A stretch of DNA of 64,000 nt from an uncultured Collinsella sp. (GCA_900541235.1 UQIW01000001.1:1-64000); one strand, 5' to 3'. Positions 1-7,840 are shown, numbered from the stretch's first letter. The notes: a model not told the origin generated them from the letters alone. Program-made: numbers and translations.

Positions 1-38
1 AGATTCTAGGACGAAGGCCGTTCTTCGTTAAACGGGCG

Positions 39-2522
39 CTAGGGCGTCACCCTTACACCAACATTTTCGACGCGATCGTCCTCGCCAACATCCTCACCGT
101 CTCGATCCTTGGCTTTCTTAACTGAAAAGCGCAGATACGTCTCTCCATCACGAAAATCTAAATACTCCAACCCGTCGTAATGAAGAACGGAAAGCTCGGA
201 GGCGATAATGGGAACAGCAACCGTAAATTGCATCTCGTCTTTGGAAATTGCTTCCATTCCCACAAGACGCCCTTTTAGATTGTTATATAACAACGGATAA
301 AACCGCTCAGACTCATTGAACAAAATTGGGTCGCCGACTTTATACGTATGATAATTCCAGACAACGGCCTCGTTCTTATTTCCCGACTGCAAGATTTTGT
401 TCATATTATTAATGCCATAGAGGCCATCATAGTTGAGACATAAGACAATCTCATCATCATTCATTCTGCTAATTACAGAGTCATCAAGATTCGACGTAAA
501 ATCGCAAGAAATAAGAATTTCAGCGATATCAGGACTCACATTCCTGACAGCATGCCATAGTTTTAGCAAATCATCATTCTTCGTGCGCCATGGTTTATCA
601 AATTCATGGATGCACTTATCAGGCAAGAAGTCTCGAGCCAATGAAAACCAGTTTCCAAACTTAATGGACTCAATCTGTCTCACATCGCCAACAAGCAATA
701 GCAGTTTAAACCGATTAGAATCAATAATAGATTTCATATCGCTATTGCAGACAGTGCTGCATTCGTCAACGATTAAGATGTCGCAATCTGGCACACGATT
801 CAAATACTTCGCGACGGTCATAAATTCGCAATTCTTATCATTTATTTTTCTTCTAAGGCTATCTACGGCAGGATTTGTATTAGCGATAGCAAGTTTGCTT
901 TCATTTTGCAGAAAAGCGCAAACGATGTTGACCATGGTTGTTTTTCCGGTACCAGCCGAACCGTAGATGAACGCGACGCTCGTTTCGGCAAACATGGACT
1001 TTAGAGCATCTATTTTTTCTGAATCATCCAACTTGCAGCTTGGATCTTTAAGCCATGATTCACATAAAGCAGTATAGCCTTTGACCCCGGCACCAGACAG
1101 TTTTAAAAGCCCGCGTATAATACAAGTGAGTTCGTCTTCGACTCCCTTAACAAATAGATGCCCGTTCTCATGCACGAGATCCCTTGAATGATGTCTAAAA
1201 TACAAAGCGCTATTAAATGAGGCAATCAGTTCATCAACATCCGAGAAGGTTGTAATTTCGGTATCCCTAAGATACAGAGCATTAGAATCGATTGTCTCCG
1301 CGGTCACCCTACGAGCAAGAAAGTTATCTTCATACGGATCTGGATCAATACATTGATACAAATCCTCGACAGCGACTACATGCCCAATAAGACTCGTGCA
1401 ATACGGCTGCCGATCAAAGGGGGCACAGCCGTTTTTCAAATAAAGGTCACCGAGACGGCTATTCGGACTTACAGTCAATTGTTCCTCTATAACCCTGTTA
1501 CGAGGTTTAGACAAAAGATACTTTAGAACATTAGATCCATTTGAGCCAGCACTCAAAAACTCATGCGCAGAGCTAAGCAAGGTGTGTACCGGACAGGCAT
1601 TTCCCGAAGATGCTATCTCCCCCATCACAGAAATAAACTCGTCATCAGGGAGTAGAGCAATGTCGCAAAGCGTCATCCCGGTATGGGTCATTAGGTTCAT
1701 AAGTGATCTATAGCTAGTGTATTGGCCAGTAAGCCACACTGCATCAGGGCCTCTAAGTATCTTTATAAGATTATTCAACTCACAGGGGCGTACTGAAACC
1801 GCATATGCATCAACAATCGTAACAGGAAGAGTAAAGCCAAGACCGTCGATACTCGTGCGCTTAGTCGAAACCACCACTGAATAATTAGTGGGCATTCTGA
1901 AAGATGAATAAACAAGTATACGATCAAATTTGCTACAAGAATCGAATGCGGGGACAAGTGTCGCCTCATAATAGACAGAATCCCCAACAAAGAAAGGCTT
2001 AGCAGCTCTAACGTAAAAACGGTCCTTCTCAATTTCAACAGCATTGGCACTCATGAAATCATTGATTTTATGAGCTATCTCTTCATGGTATTTAGCCAAG
2101 CCGGGATCGGTGTCCAGAGGAATCTTACTCAAATTGGCAAGAATTGTAAGGCCGAGTTTATCGAATGCATAACGTTTCAAGCACAGCAAATTTTCGTAAT
2201 ACTTCAACAAAAGGCGCTCTGCAGAATCTTCACTTGGAACATAGTGCGAAACGACCTTTTGTAAATAATGATGGAACTTAGCAATAAACCGAGTCTCGCT
2301 GTTCTTGCTCATATCTTTAATAGCAACCGAACATAATTTAAAGCAGTCGCCTTCGATGGGCTTGTTGCCATAAGTTGCATACATTGCAATGTGCTCAACA
2401 AGATGACGCAGATAACCCACAACGTCTCTTGAAACGGCTGACCTGCCCTCGAATTCAAGTCTATCAATTGAATGCTCTACAGCGTCGTTTGCATTGTAAA
2501 GCTCCTTAAGAGGGTTTCTCAT
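39..2522 (-). CDS. SF1-type AAA helicase/ATPase, apparently lacking its C-terminal motifs
   Basis: This 827-residue protein has a roughly 500-residue N-terminal region that I cannot assign, followed by a RecD/Pif1-like ATPase core. The core shows a Walker A (GSAGTGKT, about residue 520), a Walker B (DILIVDEC, about 580) and a motif III-like GDVRQIE (about 612). Such helicases normally continue to a UvrD_C_2-like motif with a KxQG core and a TR motif. Here the frame stops after an acidic, unconserved tail, and neither motif is found in the last 38 bases of the window, so the protein is probably truncated. I chose ATG at 2522 because a GGAGG lies just upstream; a TTG at 2576 would add 18 residues. 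GC is clearly lower than in the core genes, suggesting acquisition. Its role may be phage or mobile-element defence or DNA repair, but this is unproven. Confidence 0.6.
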   Translation of the reverse strand: MRNPLKELYNANDAVEHSIDRLEFEGRSAVSRDVVGYLRHLVEHIAMYATYGNKPIEGDCFKLCSVAIKDMSKNSETRFIAKFHHYLQKVVSHYVPSEDSAERLLLKYYENLLCLKRYAFDKLGLTILANLSKIPLDTDPGLAKYHEEIAHKINDFMSANAVEIEKDRFYVRAAKPFFVGDSVYYEATLVPAFDSCSKFDRILVYSSFRMPTNYSVVVSTKRTSIDGLGFTLPVTIVDAYAVSVRPCELNNLIKILRGPDAVWLTGQYTSYRSLMNLMTHTGMTLCDIALLPDDEFISVMGEIASSGNACPVHTLLSSAHEFLSAGSNGSNVLKYLLSKPRNRVIEEQLTVSPNSRLGDLYLKNGCAPFDRQPYCTSLIGHVVAVEDLYQCIDPDPYEDNFLARRVTAETIDSNALYLRDTEITTFSDVDELIASFNSALYFRHHSRDLVHENGHLFVKGVEDELTCIIRGLLKLSGAGVKGYTALCESWLKDPSCKLDDSEKIDALKSMFAETSVAFIYGSAGTGKTTMVNIVCAFLQNESKLAIANTNPAVDSLRRKINDKNCEFMTVAKYLNRVPDCDILIVDECSTVCNSDMKSIIDSNRFKLLLLVGDVRQIESIKFGNWFSLARDFLPDKCIHEFDKPWRTKNDDLLKLWHAVRNVSPDIAEILISCDFTSNLDDSVISRMNDDEIVLCLNYDGLYGINNMNKILQSGNKNEAVVWNYHTYKVGDPILFNESERFYPLLYNNLKGRLVGMEAISKDEMQFTVAVPIIASELSVLHYDGLEYLDFRDGETYLRFSVKKAKDRDGEDVGEDDRVENVGVRVTP

Positions 2523-2576
2523 AAGCCTCGCTCCTCCATCGTAATTTTCGACCCCCCAATATGGCTTAACGGCCAA

Positions 2577-2759
2577 GAAATCTTTACATCAATTAAGATG
2601 TCCATCCGATGTCCATCAATAATGATAGCCGCACCCAAACAACACTTCCGAGCCAAACGACGAAGCCGGGTAACGCATAATTACTTTCACAAATTGACAA
2701 ACACATAGAGGAACACGGTCCACGCGTCGTCATATGATTTCAGGCGAGTAAACAACAAA
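2577..2759. other. intergenic, low GC, no gene recognised
   Basis: This AT-rich spacer lies upstream of the leftward helicase and before the rightward transposase remnant. It presumably holds the helicase promoter, but I see no confident -35/-10 pair. Confidence 0.4.
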
Positions 2760-3317
2760 TCATCGACGAAAGGGGCGCGAGCCGAGTCCGCAAACATCGC
2801 ATCGATCGACGATGGGTCGCTCGACGCGCTGCTCGACGAGGAGGCGTCCAAGCTTGTCGGGGCCGAGCGCTATGAGAGGACGGCGGGCCGGGAGGCCTAC
2901 CGCGGCGGCCACTACGCGAGAAAGCTCGTCACGGGCGCCAGGGAAGTCGAGCTCAGCGTGTCGAAGCTCCGCGGGGCAGCCGCTAGGACGATGCGCGACG
3001 GGTTCGCCGAGACGCTTGCCTACACGGAATTCCCGCCGGAGCGCTGGAGCCAGATTAGGACGAGCGACGGGATCGAGCGCATCAACCGCGAGATCAGGAG
3101 GAAGACGAGGGTCGTCGGGACCTTCCCGGACGGCAACTCGGCCCTCATGCTGGTGACGGCGAGGCTGAAGTACATAGTGGAGCACGAGCGGGGCAAGAGG
3201 AGGCACCTGGATATGTCGAATCTGGACGAGATGGACGAACTGAAAGGAAAGTAGGAGGGCTAGAAGAGGACGGGGCCGAGGACAGCAAAATCAATTTGCA
3301 AAAGAATCTTGACGGTA
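2760..3317 (+). pseudogene. IS256-family transposase remnant with internal deletion
   Basis: An open frame of about 165 codons, ending at 3254, joins two ends of a mutator/IS256 transposase. The first part resembles the N-terminal segment (LVGAERYERTAGREAYR, then RKLVTGAREVELSVSKLR). It passes directly into the C-terminal segment (ERINREIRRKTRVVGTFPDG, then NSALMLVTARL). The central part that carries most of the catalytic DDE residues is missing, so the product cannot be active. After the stop, bases 3289-3317 (TTTGCAAAAGAATCTTGAC core) look like the terminal inverted repeat of such elements. The remnant therefore ends almost exactly where the duplicated leader at 3318 begins. Confidence 0.75.
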
Positions 3318-3583
3318 CCCCTCCCCAACATTCCCCAGAAAGTTCGCTGATGTTGACTGGGGTTCTCGTAAAATAAACCCCAACAAAATATGTGCGGAGT
3401 GCTGGCCTGGAGCTGCCTCCGGACCCCATTGGCTGCTTACCGAGAGTCTCCGCTATGAAACGACCCCTTTACTACCTGCTCTGCGCGATCGCGTGCATGT
3501 CCATGGTCAGCTCCGCGATGCCTATGCCAGCCATCACGGAGGCCTTCCAGCCTCAGGCAACCGCGAAGCAGCAGGCGCAGGCC
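3318..3583 (+). repeat. direct repeat copy 1: leader and signal-peptide region of a transglutaminase gene
   Basis: About 266 bases match 5740-6005 at close to 88% identity by eye, without large gaps. The shared part covers an upstream TTGACT box, a short stem-loop-like GGGGTT/AACCCC segment, the leader, the start codon and about 43 codons. The two copies are direct repeats that bracket the palindromes and the toxin-antitoxin-chaperone genes. Confidence 0.9.
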
Positions 3584-3601
3584 GTAAACAACACAAACTG
3601 A
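3455..3601 (+). pseudogene. truncated secreted-protein gene (signal peptide only)
   Basis: Encodes 48 residues: a basic N-terminus (MKRPLYYLLCAIAC), a hydrophobic stretch, an Ala-rich region and then a stop (QAVNNTN). It parallels the first 43 residues of the transglutaminase gene at 5877 but has lost the whole mature domain. It is best read as a 5' fragment left by duplication and deletion. If expressed it would give only a cleaved leader peptide. The start is ATG after a GAGAG-type ribosome site, as in the full-length copy. Confidence 0.75.
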
Positions 3602-3725
3602 CGAACCAATTGCCGACATGAACGATTTCGTCCCTGCCGGCATTTAAGCAGGGAGAAAGATTTGGCAATATTGTCCATTATCTAACTGATTCAATAGCGG
3701 AATGAAGCCTGCAGCAGGGGCCAAA

Positions 3726-3853
3726 TTCGGAAGTAAGCGGCAAATCCAAAACCTGCCAAGCACACCGGAATGCCACAACGCTTCTACCTGCGTTTTCTTT
3801 ACGCAAAAACGGCGGTGTGCTCGAGGATTCTAGAATTTGCCGCATACTTCCGG
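3726..3853. repeat. large imperfect palindrome P1
   Basis: Arms at 3726-3767 and 3813-3853 are inverted copies. Both outer ends (CGGAAGT then GCGGCAAAT) and the inner CGGTGTGCT match well, while the middle of each arm has diverged. The loop holds a smaller GCGTTTT/AAAACGC-like pairing. This looks like a decayed MITE-like or REP-like element. Confidence 0.7.
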
Positions 3854-3860
3854 CGGGCAA

Positions 3861-3990
3861 TTCCGAAAGTGCGGTGAAAAACCGAGAACTGCCGACCAGA
3901 CCCCTGTTTTAAGCTTCGACGACCTGCGGTTTTGTTACCGAAAATCGAGTTGCGCTCGGCGGTTTCCGATTTTTCCCCGCACTTCCGGAA
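3861..3990. repeat. large imperfect palindrome P2, related to P1
   Basis: Arms at 3861-3897 and 3955-3990 are inverted copies (TTCCGAAAGTGCGG against TTCCGGAAGTGCGG, continuing inwards with a few mismatches). The arm sequence is related to P1, so the two are probably tandem members of one palindromic repeat family. Confidence 0.7.
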
Positions 3991-4060
3991 AAACGCGGTA
4001 AAAGCGAGTGTCTGAAGCGGAAACACGACAATTGCTCCTCGGAAAACAGCCCACTAAACG

Positions 4061-4082
4061 CAAAAACCGCCTTTCGGCGGTT
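4061..4082 (-). terminator. intrinsic terminator of the TAC operon
   Basis: On the minus strand a 7-bp stem (AACCGCC/GGCGGTT) with loop GAAA is followed by a T run. It lies about 110 bases beyond the stop of the SecB-like gene. Confidence 0.75.
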
Positions 4083-4189
4083 CCCACGGACCAAGCCGGA
4101 CGTACCGTCGCTAGGCCTCATCAAGGGTTACTTTACGGAAGAGTCGGGCTGTGATCAATCATTTTTCAGGTTTGGGGACAAAGGTCGAG

Positions 4190-4615
4190 CTACATAGAAA
4201 AGCTGATCTGTGGCAGATAAAGCGGCCCCCATACCCCACCGGCAGCAACATTCTCAATGATGCCCTTTGCAAAGGAATACAGGTCTTGCATGCCGAAGCT
4301 AAGCGCCTCCCTATCAAATGCCTCATCGTCTAAATCAGACGGAGCACGATAGATACCGGACACGGATATTTCGGAACGATAATAGTGGCCCTCATCACTG
4401 GGAATGAGCTCTATGACAAGGTTGAGCTGCCGAAATCTAACTCCGTTTTCATCAAAGAAGGCACTCGTTATGTCATTTCTAACGTTAAACTCACCGTCTG
4501 ACTTATTAACTCCCTCCTTCGGGGCCATTCCGCCATCAAATGAAAACCTATCGACTTTTTTAGACACGCATGTAATCGACGAAGACTCAATGCGCTGCTT
4601 CTTCAACGAGTCCAT
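4190..4615 (-). CDS. SecB-like chaperone of a toxin-antitoxin-chaperone module
   Basis: A 141-residue protein whose C-terminal half fits the SecB fold. A beta-rich stretch (LNLVIELIPSDEGHYYRSEI, then SVSGIYRAPSD) is followed by a helix and the SecB-type signature region (DLYSFAKGIIENVAAGGVWG, then PLYLPQISF). This corresponds to the YxRE..SDLVTRGGFP..LxPxxF region of classical SecB. It is the third gene of the operon; its ATG follows the antitoxin stop with no spacer (TAA-ATG), so translation is coupled. In TAC systems such as M. tuberculosis HigBA-SecB, the chaperone protects the antitoxin from degradation. I infer that role here from the fold match and gene order. The SecB match is by eye and distant. 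Confidence 0.72.
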   Translation of the reverse strand: MDSLKKQRIESSSITCVSKKVDRFSFDGGMAPKEGVNKSDGEFNVRNDITSAFFDENGVRFRQLNLVIELIPSDEGHYYRSEISVSGIYRAPSDLDDEAFDREALSFGMQDLYSFAKGIIENVAAGGVWGPLYLPQISFSM

Positions 4616-5128
4616 TTACATCTCCAATCGGAAGGAATTCTCATCAACCAAAGGATCAGAATCCCTATAAGCAGGGGCTTTTCCTCCTGGTATTACAGAC
4701 AAAAGCGGCGAGCTAAGAGTTGCGGTCCTCTCATGGAGAGCCAAGCCCAGGTATTCGCGCGCCTCGGGAACATCGCGAATGAGCCTCATAAGGATATTGG
4801 CAGTAACAGTCTGCTGAGACGCTCCGTTCTCCCATCGAGATGACGTTGGTTTTGAAACTCCTAAAAGTGACTCAAATTCATGCTGAGTTAAGCCTAGATC
4901 TGAGCGCAAATGCTTTATTTCCGAGGGAGATAGAAGCTCATGAGCCTTGGCGTATTGCGCGGCAAGCGCATGGGCGAGTTTAGTCGCCTCCGCAGCGGTC
5001 ATTTCATCATTGCCGCACTCACAAATATAATGCCCAATTCCTTCAACAGTAATTTTCTCGCCACGGTAAATTTCAGTCATTGGCGCCGTGGTAAATTGCA
5101 TTTCCTTGCCACATTCCATGCAACGCAT
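4616..5128 (-). CDS. MqsA-like antitoxin (zinc finger plus HTH) with C-terminal extension
   Basis: A 170-residue protein. The N-terminal zinc site has Cys3, Cys6, Cys36 and Cys38, the YgiT/MqsA pattern with CxC as the second pair. Residues about 68-122 form an XRE-type helix-turn-helix (LRSDLGLTQHEFESLLGVSK, then SRWENG). E. coli MqsA has 131 residues; the extra 40 or so residues at the C-terminus fit a chaperone-addiction tail, as in antitoxins controlled by SecB-like chaperones. I chose ATG 5128 because AGGAGGAG lies directly upstream. It lies 10 bases after the toxin gene. It presumably neutralises the toxin and represses the operon at the palindrome near 5507. Confidence 0.82.
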   Translation of the reverse strand: MRCMECGKEMQFTTAPMTEIYRGEKITVEGIGHYICECGNDEMTAAEATKLAHALAAQYAKAHELLSPSEIKHLRSDLGLTQHEFESLLGVSKPTSSRWENGASQQTVTANILMRLIRDVPEAREYLGLALHERTATLSSPLLSVIPGGKAPAYRDSDPLVDENSFRLEM

Positions 5129-5138
5129 GACTCCTCCT

Positions 5139-5486
5139 TTAATGAATATATCCATCGATGTTCGCAGACAAGACGTTTAAATGCGCCTTGCCTTCAGAAT
5201 CGATTGAAAACTTAACGTACCAATCCTCACATTCAAAATCCCGACAAACATAGACGTCTGCGTAAACATCGTGCAAAGGCCCATCCATATCGAGTGCGAT
5301 GGATTTCCTGAAATCGCTGGGCTTTAGGTAATCAAATAGATCGGCGAGAAAACGATCAATATCCAAATAGCCATAGTGGTTGATCAGGTGCCTGCGCACC
5401 TTGCCGTTTACAACCATCTCTCCCGAGCAGGCCAAGGATTTGGCCTCGTCTAGAGAATATGTCGGCCGAAACTTGGTTCGGTTCAT
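5139..5486 (-). CDS. MqsR-like toxin (predicted mRNA interferase)
   Basis: A 115-residue protein with the MqsR layout: an N-terminal region TYSLDEAKSLACSGEMVV, a conserved SDFRKS motif, a DVY motif and a strand WYVKFSID. MqsR is a ribosome-independent endoribonuclease of the RelE fold that cuts mRNA mainly at GCU. The active-site Lys of SDFxKS and the Tyr of the last strand are present. The Gln of the WQDVY motif appears to be replaced by His (LHDVY), so activity or specificity could differ. ATG 5486 follows AGGGG at 5-base spacing. It is the first gene of the operon, the usual order for mqsRA. Confidence 0.75.
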   Translation of the reverse strand: MNRTKFRPTYSLDEAKSLACSGEMVVNGKVRRHLINHYGYLDIDRFLADLFDYLKPSDFRKSIALDMDGPLHDVYADVYVCRDFECEDWYVKFSIDSEGKAHLNVLSANIDGYIH

Positions 5487-5498
5487 GAGCACCCCTTA

Positions 5499-5542
5499 GT
5501 TAGCATCATGCTAACTATATTCGTATAGTCGCCAATTGGCAA
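5499..5542 (-). promoter_or_regulatory. promoter and operator of the TAC operon
   Basis: Reading leftward there is a -35 TTGCCA (5537-5542), a 17-base spacer and a -10 TATAGT (5514-5519). Overlapping the -10 is a perfect palindrome GTTAGCATCATGCTAAC (5499-5515) with 8-bp arms. Its position over the -10 and start site is that of an autorepression operator, presumably for the MqsA-like protein. Confidence 0.75.
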
Positions 5543-5739
5543 CTACATTCAGCGCACCAACGTAAGCGATCGACCGGATGGCGTCTTAGGCCCGACAAAT
5601 ACAACTCTGACTGCATAATCGAAGAGCACAAGCGTACAGAGCTAGACCCAGAGCGTAGCCTTACAGACTATTTCTAGAAGGTGCCCGTGTCGAGTCTCGC
5701 GGCGCAAATCACAACGTCGACGACGGACCGCCGCCCCTC

Positions 5740-6005
5740 CCCTCCCCAACAATCCCCCAGAAAGTTCGCTGATGTTGACTGGGGTTCCCGTAAAATAAAC
5801 CGCAACAAAATATGTGCGGAGTACTGGCCTGGAGCTGCCTTCGGACCCTATTGGCTGCTCACCGAGAGGCTCCGCTATGAAACGACCCCTTTACTACCTG
5901 CTCTGCGCGATCGCGTGCGCGTCCATGGTCAGCTCGACGATGCCCATGGCAGCCGTCGCGGAAGCCATCCAGCCTCAGGAAACCGTCGAGCAGCAGGCGC
6001 AAGCC
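5740..6005 (+). repeat. direct repeat copy 2: leader and signal-peptide region
   Basis: This is the second copy of the 266-base repeat at 3318-3583. It carries the promoter region and the first 43 codons of the full-length transglutaminase gene. The inner stem of the leader is weaker here (AACCGC instead of AACCCC). Confidence 0.9.
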
Positions 6006-7094
6006 GACGCCACGAGCAGCAACACAGGCAAGGCCGAAGACGGCGCCAACACAAATGCGACAGCAGACACCGCAGGGGACAGCAGCGCAACATCCACCGG
6101 CACCAGCGCAGCCAAAACGGAAAGCGCTGACGGCACCCCCGCCACAACCGCCACCCCCACCCCATCCCTCCGAACCCAAACCACCCCCACGCCTGCCGCG
6201 ATCTCAGCCACGTCACAAACCACCTACGCCCACTCCGCCACCGCAACCCAAAACGGCGTCACCTTCACCGTCTCGTGGAACGACGCCCCCGCGGGCGCCG
6301 CGACGACCTTCCACGTAACCCAGGCCAACGGCTCGTCCCAGGCAAAGGCGCGCATGGACGTGCCCACCTATTGCGACGGCGGCAGCCATGAAAGCGTCTG
6401 CGACCCGTCGCGCCCGGCATGGGCCAGCTACTACAGCCTGGGCACCGCGGGCCACGACTTTACCTTCGACTTCACGGCATCGGGCACGTACCGCATCTAT
6501 TTCTACTTTATGGACAAAGACAGAAACGACCCCCAAAACGACAAGGGGATCTACTACCTGCGCACCACGGCGGAGGTGACCGTAAACGACGCCGCCCGCC
6601 CAAGCGTCACGCAGATCGTCAACGACGCCGCGGACCTGTGCAGGCAGCAGACAAACGGCTCGGAATACGACATGGCGTTGTGGCTCCACGACTGGACGCT
6701 CGACCAGCTGGAGTACGACCACAGCCTCAACTGGCGCTCGGCCGAAAGCGGCCTCACGCGCCACCAGGGCACCTGCGAGAGCTACCAGCGCATCTACTCC
6801 AAGCTCCTTGACGCCGCGGGCATCGACAACGGCCGCATCACCGGCAACGGCCACACCTGGAACGCCGTAAAGATCGACGGCAAATGGTGCCAGATGGACC
6901 TAACCTGGGACGACACCAGCGACAACTGGTACGGGGATCTGGACCAGCGCCATCTGTACTTTGGCCTGACCGACGAGCTCATGGCAATCGCCCACTCCGA
7001 TCACACGGCCAATTATCAGAAGAATGGCTACACCTATCGTTCAACCGATCTTTCCAATAACTACTTTGTGCGAAACGGCAAGGCCGATGAATGA
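5877..7094 (+). CDS. secreted transglutaminase-like protein, ending at an in-frame UGA
   Basis: A 405-residue product up to UGA 7092-7094. A signal peptide (MKRPLYYLLCAIACASMVSS, then an Ala-rich cleavage region) precedes a Thr/Ala/Pro-rich low-complexity linker (about residues 35-120). A beta-rich domain follows, then a transglutaminase core with the expected triad: Cys in GTCESY, His in GHTWNAV and Asp in DLTWDD. Such proteins act on the cell surface as peptidases or cross-linking enzymes; the substrate is unknown. The frame stays open past the UGA for 53 more protein-like codons, so the gene is probably interrupted by a nonsense mutation. ATG 5877 follows a weak GAGAGG site. The leader is duplicated at 3318. 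Confidence 0.82.
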   Translation: MKRPLYYLLCAIACASMVSSTMPMAAVAEAIQPQETVEQQAQADATSSNTGKAEDGANTNATADTAGDSSATSTGTSAAKTESADGTPATTATPTPSLRTQTTPTPAAISATSQTTYAHSATATQNGVTFTVSWNDAPAGAATTFHVTQANGSSQAKARMDVPTYCDGGSHESVCDPSRPAWASYYSLGTAGHDFTFDFTASGTYRIYFYFMDKDRNDPQNDKGIYYLRTTAEVTVNDAARPSVTQIVNDAADLCRQQTNGSEYDMALWLHDWTLDQLEYDHSLNWRSAESGLTRHQGTCESYQRIYSKLLDAAGIDNGRITGNGHTWNAVKIDGKWCQMDLTWDDTSDNWYGDLDQRHLYFGLTDELMAIAHSDHTANYQKNGYTYRSTDLSNNYFVRNGKADE

Positions 7095-7256
7095 GCAGAA
7101 AAGTATGCCGACCGCATTCAGCAGCACCTGGATACCAAGGAAGAGAGCTTTTCCATTGATGCGAATAACCAGTCCTTTCCGTCGAATATTTCGGGGATGC
7201 AGAATAGGATTGTTGCTTATGCTATGAATCGGAGGGAGCGGAAGGCGAGCTACTAA
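7095..7256 (+). pseudogene. 3' continuation of the transglutaminase gene after the UGA
   Basis: This stretch is in the same frame as the gene before it. It has 53 codons (starting AEKYADRIQQHLD, ending NRRERKASY) and a normal TAA. Composition and helical character look like coding sequence. The simplest history is a Trp codon TGG changed to TGA at 7092-7094. Confidence 0.7.
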
Positions 7257-7491
7257 GAGGTTAAGCTTTTGATAGCATCCAACGTCACAAAAGAATTGAG
7301 CAGCAAATGGTGCGCTAAGTACGGCCTGAAAGCTGAATACAAAATAGCAGCATAAGAGAAGGTCTTAGACAACGGTACGCACCGCCTCGCCTCCGCGATC
7401 AACCACGGCATGGCCGTGTCGGCCTCCGCGTCCGGCTGCCTGCTGTCAGCCCGCCCCGGCGCCCTCTCCTTCGATCGCGACGCGGCCACGG
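7257..7491. other. degenerate sequence, no gene recognised
   Basis: Short open stretches occur in several frames, but none gives a recognisable protein. This is probably decayed mobile-element or gene-end DNA between the transglutaminase gene and the second transposase remnant. Confidence 0.4.
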
Positions 7492-7783
7492 GCCACCAAC
7501 AATGTCCAGGAGCGGACAAACAACGAGATAAAGCGCAGGTCGATGGTGGTACAGGCATTCCCCTCAACGGCATCGCTGGTTCGTCTGGCCGGCACGGTCA
7601 TGTGCGAGCAGAACGAGATGTGGCAGGAGTCGAGGTACTTCTGGGAGTTAAGATGGACGAGCTCTACGACGAGGGTCGCACGCTCGGGATCGACGGGAAG
7701 GTCGACTGGACGCGGCTGGAGGCGAAGTCCGGGAAGATGATCGAATCAGGCCTCGAGCTGGCGGACAGGATCGGGGCGGCATA
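7492..7783 (+). pseudogene. second IS256-family transposase remnant (C-terminal part, frameshifted)
   Basis: One frame gives a typical mutator-transposase C-terminus (NNVQERTNNEIKRRSMVVQA, then FPSTASLVRLAGTVMCEQNE, then RYFW). The sequence then shifts frame into an Asp/Glu-rich tail (MDELYDEGRTLGIDG, ending LADRIGAA and a stop). The N-terminal and catalytic regions are absent. It differs from the remnant at 2760, so a separate insertion is likely. Confidence 0.7.
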
Positions 7784-7840
7784 GGATATCAACGTGTTCC
7801 AGCTTCCCGGACGCCGGGCCGACTCGTTTCTGATCGGGCG

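Larger units (their letters stand above)
3602..4189. other. gene-free stretch holding palindromes and a terminator
   Basis: No coding frame here looks real. The stretch contains two adjacent large imperfect palindromes (3726-3853 and 3861-3990) and a leftward terminator at 4061-4082 serving the toxin-antitoxin-chaperone operon. Confidence 0.7.

Noticed and set aside
2812..3156. A 114-codon frame overlapping the first transposase remnant
   Set aside because: Arg/Ser-rich shadow in another frame; the true remnant frame carries the IS256 motifs.
7092..7094. UGA in the transglutaminase gene as a selenocysteine codon
   Set aside because: No hairpin with a GGTCT-type loop follows. The family has no Sec at this place that I know of, and the codon lies far from the catalytic triad.
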